Assembly (NCBI RefSeq): GCF_014397005.1 | Contig: NZ_JACGWS010000008.1 | Coordinates: 186,001 to 250,000, forward strand | Source: Kordia aestuariivivens | GTDB taxonomy: Bacteria; Bacteroidota; Bacteroidia; Flavobacteriales; Flavobacteriaceae | Reading direction: 5' to 3' | Length of the DNA: 64,000 nt | Shown here: piece by piece, positions 54,018-61,984 of the stretch | How the letters are laid out: every line of letters begins with the position of its first letter | How positions within the stretch are numbered: the first letter of the stretch is position 1 | The notes under the pieces: model-generated | Databases searched by the model: none | What the model saw: only the letters and a program-made list of their open reading frames with translations | Told to the model about the DNA's origin: nothing | Made by a program: the position numbers and the translations under genes

Positions 54018-56678
54018 ATGCTAAGAATGATTTTAGAGCCTTTTGCAATACATGCAAAAACTGTGGCACAGAAGCTAAGCAGCTCCATTCAATTTGGTTT
54101 AACCAATGAGGAAACGCAACATCGTATTAAAGAATTTGGGACCAATGACATCCCAGAAAAAAAGAAAAAAAGCAGATGGAAAATCCTTATTGATCAATTT
54201 ATAGATCCCATTATTCTCATTCTTGCATTAGCAACATTTTTCACATTTCTTTTTAGCCCCGATTTGCTTGAAACAATTGCCATATTAATGGTTATCCTAA
54301 TTACGGTTGGTATTGGTTTTATCATGGAATTACAAGGTATTCGCTCTCTTGAAGCGCTTCGCAAAATGGGATATACTGCATCCACTGTTTTGCGTGATGG
54401 AAAAATCCAAATGATACCATCAACATTATTAGTGCCTGGCGATATTATTTTTATTGAAACAGGTGATATTATTTCAGCTGATGCTCGTTTAATTTCTGTT
54501 GAAAATTTATCCATCAAAGAAGCTTTATTAACAGGTGAAAGTACAGCCGTAAATAAAGATTTAAGTAGACTAGCCAAAAATACACCACTCACAGAAAGAA
54601 GCAACATGGTATTTAAGGGTACATCTGTCATTCAGGGTTCGGCAAAAGCTATTGTTACCCATACAGGATTCCATACGCAATTGGGTAAAATTCAGAAAAT
54701 GAGTGCCGTCATTGGAGAACAGCGAACTCCATTAGAAAAAAAACTGAACGAATTGAGTAAATGGCTTATTTGGCTCACATTGATATTCGCCATACTTATC
54801 TTTTTTACGGGATACTTAAGAGGTATGGATATCATAGAAATCCTTAAAACAACCGTAGCACTTGCAGTTGCAGCGATACCAGAAGGACTTCCCATAGTAG
54901 CTACGATTGCTTTAGCTAGAGGAATGCTTAAATTATCTAAACAAAAGGTTATTATTAAAAAAATGGAGGCGGTAGAAACATTGGGAGCCACAAATATTAT
55001 TTGCACTGATAAAACAGGAACACTCACTGAGGATAGAATGCAAGTACATACAATGGCTTTTGAGGATGAACTATTGAGTAAAATTCAAAACAAAGAATAT
55101 CATTTTTTTGATCATTTACTTAAAAAAAAATCTTTCAACACAATGATGAAGGCTAGTATTTTGTGTAATAATGTAGCGCTAGGTGCTATGAATAAGAGAG
55201 GAGATAGTATTGAATTAGCACTTATTGAATTCGCTGAAAAATTAAAATTAGACCTAAAAAAGATTAAAAAAAATAATCCAGAGGTATTAGAAATACCATT
55301 TGATACTAACAGTAAACTGATGGTTACATTGAATCAAAATGTAGTCATTGGTGCTACTATATATGTTAAAGGAGCATTTGAGAGTCTAGTTAACTACTGC
55401 GACACAATATTGAGGAAAGATAAGATTCAAGAATTTACAAATAAAAAAGAATGGTTTACCAAAGTGAATAAATTAGCATCTCAAGGATTAAGAATATTAG
55501 GGTTTGCTTATAGAGATGTTGCAGCGCCACCAATAAAAGAGGACTTATTATCAAATTTAACTTTTATAGGAGTCATTGCATTCTTAGATCCAGCAAGAGA
55601 TGATGTAAAATCTACTATAAAAATATATAAAGACGCAGGAATTAAGGTCGTAATGTTAACAGGGGATCATCCTGGAACTGCTAAAAAGATTGCTGAAGAA
55701 GTCGGATTACTAGGAAAAGACTCTACTACTGATGGAGTAATCCACGGTAAAGATCTAGAACTTACAGAAGAGCTAGACACTACTAATAAAGAGAAGCTAT
55801 TGAATGCCTCGGTTTTTGCAAGAGTAACTCCTGAACAAAAGCTAAAAGTAATAGCGCTTTATCAAAAGAACAATAATATCGTAGGTATGTTTGGTGATGG
55901 TGTAAATGACATTCCTGCATTGCGAAAAGCAGATATTGGTATTGCTATGGGAATACGCGGAACCCAAGCTGCAAGAGAGTCGGCAGATATCATTCTTAAA
56001 AATGACCGATTTACTGCTATGGAGTTAGCTATAAAACAAGGTCGTGCTGTTTTTGATCATATCAGGCAATTTGTGGTGTATCTTTTGTCATGTAATTTAG
56101 CCGAAGTAGTATCTGTTGGATTAGCGGCTTTGCTTAATTTACCTGCACCATTATTGCCTTTACAGATATTATTTCTAAACCTTATTACAGATATTTTCCC
56201 TGCACTTGCCCTAGGCATGGGGAAAGGAGAAGTTGATATCATGAAACGCCCACCTAGGAAAGCAAATGAACCCATTATGACACCAAAGCTTTGGTCATCT
56301 ACTATTATTTATGGGTTGTGTATTACCGCTGCAGTAGTTGGGATTACCGCATATTCTCACTTCGCATTAAAAGCGTCCCCAAGTGAAATAAATAACATGG
56401 CTTTCTTTACGTTATTACTCGCGCAATTATTCAATGTATTTAATATGTCTAAAACCGAAGTTCCCTTTTTTAGTAATGAAGTGATTAAAAATCCTTGGGT
56501 ATGGGGAGCATTTATAGTATCAATAATCATAACAGTAGGTGCCTATTCTATTACTCCTGTTGCTGATGCGCTTCATTTAACTAGTTTATCAATAAAACAA
56601 TTTGGGTGGGTAATTGTATTTACATTTGGTTCATTGGTTTTGTCACAACTTATGAAGCGATTGGGGTTTACATTTTAG
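54018..56678 (+). CDS. PII-type cation-transporting ATPase
   Basis: The 886-residue P-type ATPase has cation-transporter N-terminal and E1-E2 domains, and the actuator motif TGEST (about 175-179). The TM4 motif PEGLPIV (about 290-296) is typical of Ca/Mn-type pumps. The phosphorylated Asp331 is in CTDKTGTLTED, and the hinge GDGVNDIPALRKADIGIAMG is present. The C-terminal six-helix cation-ATPase domain (about 680-880) is intact. PII-type pumps transport Ca2+, Mn2+ or monovalent ions; the ion here is unknown. It lies 110 nt after hsp20 and is probably co-transcribed. It ends at the terminator 56724-56760. Confidence 0.92.
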   Translation: MLRMILEPFAIHAKTVAQKLSSSIQFGLTNEETQHRIKEFGTNDIPEKKKKSRWKILIDQFIDPIILILALATFFTFLFSPDLLETIAILMVILITVGIGFIMELQGIRSLEALRKMGYTASTVLRDGKIQMIPSTLLVPGDIIFIETGDIISADARLISVENLSIKEALLTGESTAVNKDLSRLAKNTPLTERSNMVFKGTSVIQGSAKAIVTHTGFHTQLGKIQKMSAVIGEQRTPLEKKLNELSKWLIWLTLIFAILIFFTGYLRGMDIIEILKTTVALAVAAIPEGLPIVATIALARGMLKLSKQKVIIKKMEAVETLGATNIICTDKTGTLTEDRMQVHTMAFEDELLSKIQNKEYHFFDHLLKKKSFNTMMKASILCNNVALGAMNKRGDSIELALIEFAEKLKLDLKKIKKNNPEVLEIPFDTNSKLMVTLNQNVVIGATIYVKGAFESLVNYCDTILRKDKIQEFTNKKEWFTKVNKLASQGLRILGFAYRDVAAPPIKEDLLSNLTFIGVIAFLDPARDDVKSTIKIYKDAGIKVVMLTGDHPGTAKKIAEEVGLLGKDSTTDGVIHGKDLELTEELDTTNKEKLLNASVFARVTPEQKLKVIALYQKNNNIVGMFGDGVNDIPALRKADIGIAMGIRGTQAARESADIILKNDRFTAMELAIKQGRAVFDHIRQFVVYLLSCNLAEVVSVGLAALLNLPAPLLPLQILFLNLITDIFPALALGMGKGEVDIMKRPPRKANEPIMTPKLWSSTIIYGLCITAAVVGITAYSHFALKASPSEINNMAFFTLLLAQLFNVFNMSKTEVPFFSNEVIKNPWVWGAFIVSIIITVGAYSITPVADALHLTSLSIKQFGWVIVFTFGSLVLSQLMKRLGFTF

Positions 56679-56723
56679 ATATGGCTTATAGTGTATCTGA
56701 AATTCCACAATAAAGCATAAAAA

Positions 56724-56760
56724 AAGAACATTGAATTTATTCCCGTTCAATGCTCTTTTA
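56724..56760. terminator. Bidirectional terminator between the ATPase and PepSY-like genes
   Basis: AAAAGAACATTGAA pairs with TTCAATGCTCTTTT with one mismatch around ATTTATTCCCG. It serves the converging genes on both strands. Confidence 0.8.
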
Positions 56761-56830
56761 TATAATCACTTTTGTGTAGTAATTGGTAGTATCGTAAATT
56801 ATTATAAGTTCATAAAAATGTATTATAACT

Positions 56831-57331
56831 TTATAAAAAATTACCATATTGATCCGTTTTAACTCTAATGGTTTTCTCTCCATTAGTCAATTTCAACTTG
56901 TAGATTTTTTTAGATTCCCATTTTGGCTCAGAATAACTCACTTTATAGATGTCTTTATCTACTATCCAATTAGGAAACCGTTCTAATAATGCTTGACTTA
57001 CGGCAAACGGTAGTTTTACATTTTTATAGCGTTCAATAGTTCTAAGCAACTTGCCATCCTTGTCATAAGTAGCTACAGCATACCCTTTTGGAATATAAAA
57101 AGAAACAGTATAACTATCATATTCATCGTTGTAATACTCTTCTTTTGTAACATCAAACTTTCCAAGTTTTATTTGTAAATCTTTAACGTTTTGATCGATA
57201 TCATCATCCACCACTTCATAAATATATTTGTATTTGATAGGACGAATTACAACAGTGTCGAGTTCAATTACTTGAGCAAATAAAGGTGTAGTTAGACCAC
57301 AAACCAATAAAAAAAGAAATAATTTTTTCAT
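56831..57331 (-). CDS. Secreted PepSY-like protein (166 aa)
   Basis: A signal peptide (MKKLFLFLLVCGLTTPLFAQ) is followed by a mature domain whose C-terminal half resembles a PepSY-like/BLIP fold. It includes LPFAVSQALLERFPNWIVDKDIYKVSYSEPKWESKKIYKLKLTNGEKTIRVKTDQYGNFL. The N-terminal part contains VIELDTVVIRPIKYKYIYEVVDDDID. No catalytic residues are evident; it may be a periplasmic binding or inhibitor protein. It starts at the predicted divergent promoter C and is transcribed away from the esterase fusion gene. Confidence 0.7.
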   Translation of the reverse strand: MKKLFLFLLVCGLTTPLFAQVIELDTVVIRPIKYKYIYEVVDDDIDQNVKDLQIKLGKFDVTKEEYYNDEYDSYTVSFYIPKGYAVATYDKDGKLLRTIERYKNVKLPFAVSQALLERFPNWIVDKDIYKVSYSEPKWESKKIYKLKLTNGEKTIRVKTDQYGNFL

Positions 57332-57358
57332 AATAATAAAGTTTAGTTTTTTATTAAA

Positions 57359-57366
57359 TAAAGTTA
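57359..57366 (-). promoter_or_regulatory. -7 box of promoter C (leftward)
   Basis: The minus strand reads TAACTTTA. Its first base (57366) is exactly 29.5 bp from the centre of the palindrome 57387-57404, the same as for the rightward box. Confidence 0.7.
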
Positions 57367-57386
57367 GCTAGTACTTAGAGCATACA

Positions 57387-57404
57387 AAATGACCTGCATC
57401 ATTT
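57387..57404. promoter_or_regulatory. Crp/Fnr-type activator site C (AAATGA-CCTGCA-TCATTT)
   Basis: Perfect 6-bp outer arms around a 6-bp centre, the best match to the consensus. -7 boxes at the same 29.5-bp distance lie on both sides, so one site probably drives two divergent transcripts. Confidence 0.85.
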
Positions 57405-57424
57405 CATAATTGATTAATCAATGA

Positions 57425-57432
57425 TACTTTTA
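57425..57432 (+). promoter_or_regulatory. -7 box of promoter C (rightward)
   Basis: TACTTTTA, a near match to TAnnTTTG. Its first base is exactly 29.5 bp from the site C centre. The esterase-fusion ATG at 57459 is about 22 nt after the predicted TSS. Confidence 0.7.
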
Positions 57433-57458
57433 TGTAGCTATTTTAAATACATATAAAA

Positions 57459-59402
57459 ATGAAAGGCATTAATATTGAAGAACAATTAAAGGATAAAGGC
57501 ATTAGCAATACATTACTTTTAGAGGCTTTTCAAGATATTCCTGAAGCTTTTTTTTTATCGGAAAACTTACACCCTTATTTTTATGAGGATGTACGGATTG
57601 AAAAATCTATCAAAAAAACAGAGCCTAGAGTTATTGTGGTTGCCAGAATGTTGGAGCAACTAGAAGTAAAAGAGGAAGAGAAAATTCTAATTACTGGAGT
57701 AGATTCTGTTTATATATTGGCAGTACTTTCTAAAATATATAAAGAGGTATATGCTGTTGAAACTACTAAAACCTACTCAAATTGGGCTTTAGAAGTCTTA
57801 AAAAATATAGATATTAGCAACGTACACATAAAAACTGGAAAACTGGAAAACGGTTGGAAAGCAAAAGCACCATTTAATGCTATTTTAAGCGCTTCAGAAT
57901 TCAAAGAAATTCCAGAGACCATAAAAGAACAATTAAAAATCGGAGCTAAATTATTGGCGCCCGTTGGTCCAGATTGGGCACACGTTATGTTGGAAACTAT
58001 AGAACGTATTTCTGAAACTGAATATATTACAAAAGCATTGCGAGATAATTATTTTATTCCAAGACCAAAGCTAATTCCTAAAATAGGAAAAGAAATATAT
58101 CCTGAAAATGAAATTATAGACGAAATAGGTATTAGTTCTATTCCTTTTAAAACAATTAAAAAATTTCCAACAGATGGGTTGCTAGAACGAATTGGTGATG
58201 CTAAAGTTGTACTGTTGGGTGAGGCATCGCACGGCACTTCAGAGTTTTATACCATGAGGCAAGAAATAACAAAAGCACTTATAGAAAAAAAAGGGTTTAA
58301 CCTTGTTTGTGCAGAAGCGGATTGGTCTGATGCGGAGCAAATTAATAATTATGTGAGAAACCAATACCAATTGCAAGATTGGATGCCTTTTGCACGTTTC
58401 CCAGAATGGATGTGGAAAAATAAAGAAGTACTTGATTTTGTGGAATGGCTTAAAAAAAAGAACACCAATCATAATACTACTATTGGGTTTTATGGACTCG
58501 ATTTATACGGATTAGAAAACTCTATTGATTTAGTCATTAATTATCTGCAAGATATTGACGTAGATTTAGCGATACTTGCAAAAGTCCGCTATTCTTGTAT
58601 GATGCCATATATGTCTAATCCTTCTTTATATGGAAAATTAGTAAATACTAAAAAATTGGAGAGTTGTGAGAAAGACGTGCTAAAAATGTTATTTGATTTG
58701 TTGAAAAACAAAAACAAACTCAATCATTCCCAAGCTTATTTTTATGCTTACCAAAATGCGACGGTTGTGGTGGATGCAGAACGCTATTACAAGGCGATGT
58801 ATTATGGCAGTGCAGAATCTTGGAACTTACGCGATTTTCACATGTTTTATACTTTAAAATCTTTACTATCTTATTACGGTAAAGACTCAAAAGCTGTTGT
58901 TTGGGCGCATAATTCTCATATAGGGAATGCTTTGGCAACCGAAATGTATGCGAGAGGCGAAATAAATATTGGTCATTTGTGTAAGGAGCATTTTGGGTCT
59001 AAATCTTATCATATTGGTTTTGGAACACACACAGGAACAGTTGCTGCCACTAAAAATTGGGGAGAAACCATGAAAGTTATGAATGTGAATGATTCTGTTG
59101 CAGAAAGCTATGAACAGCTTTGTCATAAAACAAACGTTACTAATTTTACATTACCCTTAAGAGAAGAACATTCAGAAAAAAAATTGAGAGAATTTTTAAA
59201 TACACCAAGATTAGAACGCGCTATTGGTGTTGTTTATAGACCAGAAACCGAATTGAGGAATCATTATTTTAAAACCGTATTGCCATCTCAATTTGATGAG
59301 TATATATGGTTTAATAAAACAAAAGCCATTACGCCACTTGAAATAAAAATAGAAAAAACTAAACTTCCGAATGTGCATCCGTTTGGGTTAATAGACAAAT
59401 AA
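57459..59402 (+). CDS. PCMT-like / erythromycin esterase-like fusion protein (647 aa)
   Basis: The N-terminal part (about 1-215) resembles protein-L-isoaspartate methyltransferase (LHPYFYEDVRIEKSIKKTEPRVIVVARMLEQL, then EEKILITGVDSVYILAVLSKIYKEVYAVE). The SAM motif I is degenerate: TGVDSVY stands where G-x-G-S/T-G-Y is expected. From about 235 to 635 it is an erythromycin esterase-type domain, with LLGEASHGTSEFYTMRQEIT (catalytic His) and AEADWSDAEQINNYV. WAHNSHIGNALATEMYARGE follows later. The family is not limited to antibiotic hydrolysis, and stress-related roles are known. It is alone at promoter C and convergent with the PRT-hydrolase-SOD operon. Confidence 0.85.
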   Translation: MKGINIEEQLKDKGISNTLLLEAFQDIPEAFFLSENLHPYFYEDVRIEKSIKKTEPRVIVVARMLEQLEVKEEEKILITGVDSVYILAVLSKIYKEVYAVETTKTYSNWALEVLKNIDISNVHIKTGKLENGWKAKAPFNAILSASEFKEIPETIKEQLKIGAKLLAPVGPDWAHVMLETIERISETEYITKALRDNYFIPRPKLIPKIGKEIYPENEIIDEIGISSIPFKTIKKFPTDGLLERIGDAKVVLLGEASHGTSEFYTMRQEITKALIEKKGFNLVCAEADWSDAEQINNYVRNQYQLQDWMPFARFPEWMWKNKEVLDFVEWLKKKNTNHNTTIGFYGLDLYGLENSIDLVINYLQDIDVDLAILAKVRYSCMMPYMSNPSLYGKLVNTKKLESCEKDVLKMLFDLLKNKNKLNHSQAYFYAYQNATVVVDAERYYKAMYYGSAESWNLRDFHMFYTLKSLLSYYGKDSKAVVWAHNSHIGNALATEMYARGEINIGHLCKEHFGSKSYHIGFGTHTGTVAATKNWGETMKVMNVNDSVAESYEQLCHKTNVTNFTLPLREEHSEKKLREFLNTPRLERAIGVVYRPETELRNHYFKTVLPSQFDEYIWFNKTKAITPLEIKIEKTKLPNVHPFGLIDK

Positions 59403-59408
59403 TGAACA

Positions 59409-60041
59409 TTAATTTATTTTAACCTTATTTAAAAAGGTTTTAACTTGGTTATCATCAACTTGGTCAAAGTTTTTGTAAAACTGACCTACAGCTCTAAAAT
59501 TTACAGGTGTTGACAGACAGATAACTTCGTCAACAAAAGGCGTGTTTTTTAGTTTCTGTAAGGCACTTTGAGATGACACAGGAATGGCAATCACGATTCT
59601 TTTTGGTTGTTCATCGTGCAACATTTCTATCGTAGATAGAATAGTATTACCAGTAGCAATGCCATCATCTACAATAATTAAGATTTTATCTTTTAGATCT
59701 TGAGGTTCTTTATTTCCATAATAATCCTGATACCGGTTGGTAAGCAACGTTCTAATTTTTTTAGTTTCTTCTTCAATATAAATTTTAGAAATTTCTTTAG
59801 CTGCATCACTTAAAACTTGACTTTTTAAGGTAACTGCACCAATGGCATATTCCTTATGGAATGGATGCCCTATTTTTTTAGAAAGTACTACCTCTAAAGG
59901 TAAATGTAATTGTTTCGCTATGATATACCCCAAAGGCACACCACCTCTTGGGATAGCCAAAATTACAGCGTTTTTTCCCTTATAAGTTTCTAGTTTGTCT
60001 GCTAACAAATTGGCAGCTTCTATTCTATCTTTAAATACCAT
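59409..60041 (-). CDS. Phosphoribosyltransferase-domain protein
   Basis: The 210-residue protein has a type I PRT fold. It shows VILAIPRGGVPLGYIIAKQL near the N-terminus, then KKIGHPFHKEYAIGAVT. The PRPP loop is ILIIVDDGIATGNTILSTI (about 122-140). FRAVGQFYKNFDQVDD is a characteristic C-terminal motif of stress-associated PRT proteins (often fused to dienelactone hydrolase). The nucleobase substrate is unknown. It starts 4 nt after the alpha/beta hydrolase stop, so it is the last gene of the minus-strand operon. Confidence 0.88.
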   Translation of the reverse strand: MVFKDRIEAANLLADKLETYKGKNAVILAIPRGGVPLGYIIAKQLHLPLEVVLSKKIGHPFHKEYAIGAVTLKSQVLSDAAKEISKIYIEEETKKIRTLLTNRYQDYYGNKEPQDLKDKILIIVDDGIATGNTILSTIEMLHDEQPKRIVIAIPVSSQSALQKLKNTPFVDEVICLSTPVNFRAVGQFYKNFDQVDDNQVKTFLNKVKIN

Positions 60042-60045
60042 CTCT

Positions 60046-60681
60046 TTAGCTTTTTAAATATTTAGTAAACCAATTACAGGTTGATTTTGCTACAGCTTCT
60101 AACTTTCCTGGTTCGGAAAATAAATGTGTGGCACCTTCAATAATCTCTATTTCTTTGATGCCAGAAAGTTTAGCGTAGGCATTTTTGTTTAAATCAATAA
60201 CAACGCCGTCATTACCACCAACAATTAAAAGAGTTGGGCTTTTTATTTTATCTAAAATAGGTGCAGCTAAATCTGGTCTGCCACCTCTAGAAACGATGGC
60301 TTTTATGCTTGTTCCTAAAAATGGTACTGCCTTTAATGCAGAAGCGGCACCAGTACTTGCACCAAAAAAACCAATAGGTGCATTTTGCATGTCTTTTCGT
60401 TTGCTTATCCATTGGGTAACTTTTACCAATCGTTCAGCAAGCAAATCGATGTTAAACCTGTTTTCATATATAGTGTCTTCAGCTTCCGTCAATAAATCAA
60501 ACAATAATGAAGAGAAACCTTCTTTTAAGAGTAAATCTGCAACATAATTGTTTCTGCTACTCATTCTACTGCTACCACTTCCATGTGAAAAAACAACCAA
60601 GCCTTTTTGGTTTTCTGCTATACGCAATCGCCCCTTTAAGCTTATATTTTTTATTGGAATATTTACTTCTTTGTAGTTCAT
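60046..60681 (-). CDS. Alpha/beta hydrolase (dienelactone-hydrolase-like)
   Basis: The 211-residue alpha/beta hydrolase has an oxyanion region VVFSHGSGSSRMSSRNNYVADLLLKEG. The nucleophile Ser is in FGASTGAASAL (about 108-118), Asp in LLIVGGNDGVV (about 163-173) and His in EGATHLFSEP (about 189-198). This is the Ser-Asp-His triad of the family. In many bacteria this protein is fused to, or beside, the PRT protein, as here. Its gene starts 4 nt inside the end of the SOD gene and is probably translationally coupled. Confidence 0.87.
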   Translation of the reverse strand: MNYKEVNIPIKNISLKGRLRIAENQKGLVVFSHGSGSSRMSSRNNYVADLLLKEGFSSLLFDLLTEAEDTIYENRFNIDLLAERLVKVTQWISKRKDMQNAPIGFFGASTGAASALKAVPFLGTSIKAIVSRGGRPDLAAPILDKIKSPTLLIVGGNDGVVIDLNKNAYAKLSGIKEIEIIEGATHLFSEPGKLEAVAKSTCNWFTKYLKS

Positions 60682-61403
60682 GACATTCTGGATTCAACTT
60701 TATTCCAATTAATGATTTTTAGAATTTTTTGGAGATATTCTGTTCGTCTATTTTGATATTTGAGATAATAGGCGTGTTCCCAAACGTCAATACCTAAAAT
60801 TGGCGTCCCGCTCATTTCTGTTATTTTCATTAACGAATTATCCTGATTAGGAGTAGAAAAAATACGTAGCTTTTTGTCATTAGTCTGTATAACCCATGCC
60901 CAGCCAGATCCAAAACGTTTTGCTCCTACATCTGATAATTCATTCATAAAAGCTTCCTCTGATCCAAAGTCTTCAATGATTTTTGCTTTAAAGGTATTGC
61001 TCATCGTACCACCAGGAGTTAAGATATCCCAATATAGATTATGATTATAATAACCGCCACCATTATTGCGTATAGCATTGGGGAGATTATCCATACTTAA
61101 AATTTCTTCTATCGTTTTCCCAGAAATATTGTCTTTTTTCAAAGCTGCGTTAAGCTTATCTGCATAACCTTGATGGTGTTTCGTATAATGTATTTCCATA
61201 GTTAAAGGATCAATAACATCTGGAAAAGCGTTATATCCATAAGGTAGTTTAGGTAATTTGAAGATGTTTGAAGTTGATTCCATAATTTTTTCTTTTTTAG
61301 GTTCTGATTCACAAGCTAAAAACAGCAATGAAGGTGCGATATACGCGCCTGCTGATAGCGTTATTGCTTGTTTTAAAAATTTCCGTTTGTTCATCGTTTC
61401 CAT
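60678..61403 (-). CDS. Fe/Mn superoxide dismutase, predicted lipoprotein
   Basis: The 241-residue protein carries a signal sequence with lipobox Cys31 (LLFLAC; Cys28 if the second Met is the start) before the SOD domain. Metal ligands are visible: His in EIHYTKHHQGY, His in YYNHNLYWDIL, and Asp/His in DVWEHAYYLKYQN. SODs of this family are usually cytoplasmic, so a membrane-anchored periplasmic or surface form is notable. Metal preference (Fe or Mn) cannot be decided from the sequence here. It overlaps the hydrolase gene by 4 nt and probably follows the HMA gene in one transcript. Confidence 0.9.
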   Translation of the reverse strand: METMNKRKFLKQAITLSAGAYIAPSLLFLACESEPKKEKIMESTSNIFKLPKLPYGYNAFPDVIDPLTMEIHYTKHHQGYADKLNAALKKDNISGKTIEEILSMDNLPNAIRNNGGGYYNHNLYWDILTPGGTMSNTFKAKIIEDFGSEEAFMNELSDVGAKRFGSGWAWVIQTNDKKLRIFSTPNQDNSLMKITEMSGTPILGIDVWEHAYYLKYQNRRTEYLQKILKIINWNKVESRMS

Positions 61404-61446
61404 TTTTTATTGTGTAAAAAAGTGTTATTTATTCTTTATTTGTATG

Positions 61447-61671
61447 CTAATGATTTAAAATATTATCATGTCCAAGTATGGGATAACCCAAAGCTTCCAA
61501 GGCATGTTTGGCATGTTCAAAATCACGTTTTGCAAAAAAGTCAAAGCTTACAGTTTCCTTTTCTAAGTTAACATCTACATTGCTAATATTACGTAATTCT
61601 GTAAGTCTGTTTGTTATGATTTTTACGCAAGTATCACAAACGAGGTTTTGTATGTGTACTGTTTTTCTCAT
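61447..61671 (-). CDS. HMA-domain heavy-metal-binding protein (74 aa)
   Basis: A small ferredoxin-like HMA domain with the metal motif C12-D-T-C15 in QNLVCDTCVKIITNRLTEL. VDVNLEKETVSFDFFAKRDFEHAKHALEALGYPIL follows, with the family's characteristic GYP end. It resembles copper or other soft-metal chaperones such as CopZ/Atx1. It lies 43 nt upstream of the SOD gene and is the first gene after promoter D. Confidence 0.9.
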   Translation of the reverse strand: MRKTVHIQNLVCDTCVKIITNRLTELRNISNVDVNLEKETVSFDFFAKRDFEHAKHALEALGYPILGHDNILNH

Positions 61672-61737
61672 AGTTGTATTATTGAAAGTCTCTGCTTTTT
61701 ACTATTTAACGTATTACTGCTTGAGGCTAATAACCTT

Positions 61738-61745
61738 TAAAATTA
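61738..61745 (-). promoter_or_regulatory. -7 box of promoter D (HMA-SOD-hydrolase-PRT)
   Basis: The minus strand reads TAATTTTA. Its first base (61745) is exactly 29.5 bp from the site D centre. The HMA start at 61671 is about 60 nt downstream of the predicted TSS. Confidence 0.72.
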
Positions 61746-61765
61746 TGGTTTAAGAAATGATCTTG

Positions 61766-61783
61766 AAATGACTAGGATCATTT
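61766..61783 (-). promoter_or_regulatory. Crp/Fnr-type activator site D (AAATGA-CTAGGA-TCATTT)
   Basis: The core lies within a palindrome whose 9-bp arms are TTGAAATGA (61763-61771) and TCATTTCAA (61778-61786). The extended arms make this the most symmetric of the four sites. A further GAAATGA half-site begins at 61754. Confidence 0.85.
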
Positions 61784-61786
61784 CAA

Positions 61787-61984
61787 TAAAAAGTAGGGCT
61801 AATCCATTTTAAATTTTTACAAATCAAGATGATTTCATATGACAATGAAGTCGTTTGATATTTTTAATTAAAGTAATAATTGTAATAAAATTTATCTATA
61901 AACTTATCTAGGTATTAGACTTATTTCAATATTAAATTATACATAACATTTTTGAGATTAATAGGAGCTCGTCACATTTATTAT
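61787..61984. other. Noncoding region between promoter D and the glycosyltransferase
   Basis: No gene or clear repeat was seen. It is AT-rich and contains the region upstream of promoter D and the 3' side of the glycosyltransferase gene. Confidence 0.4.
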
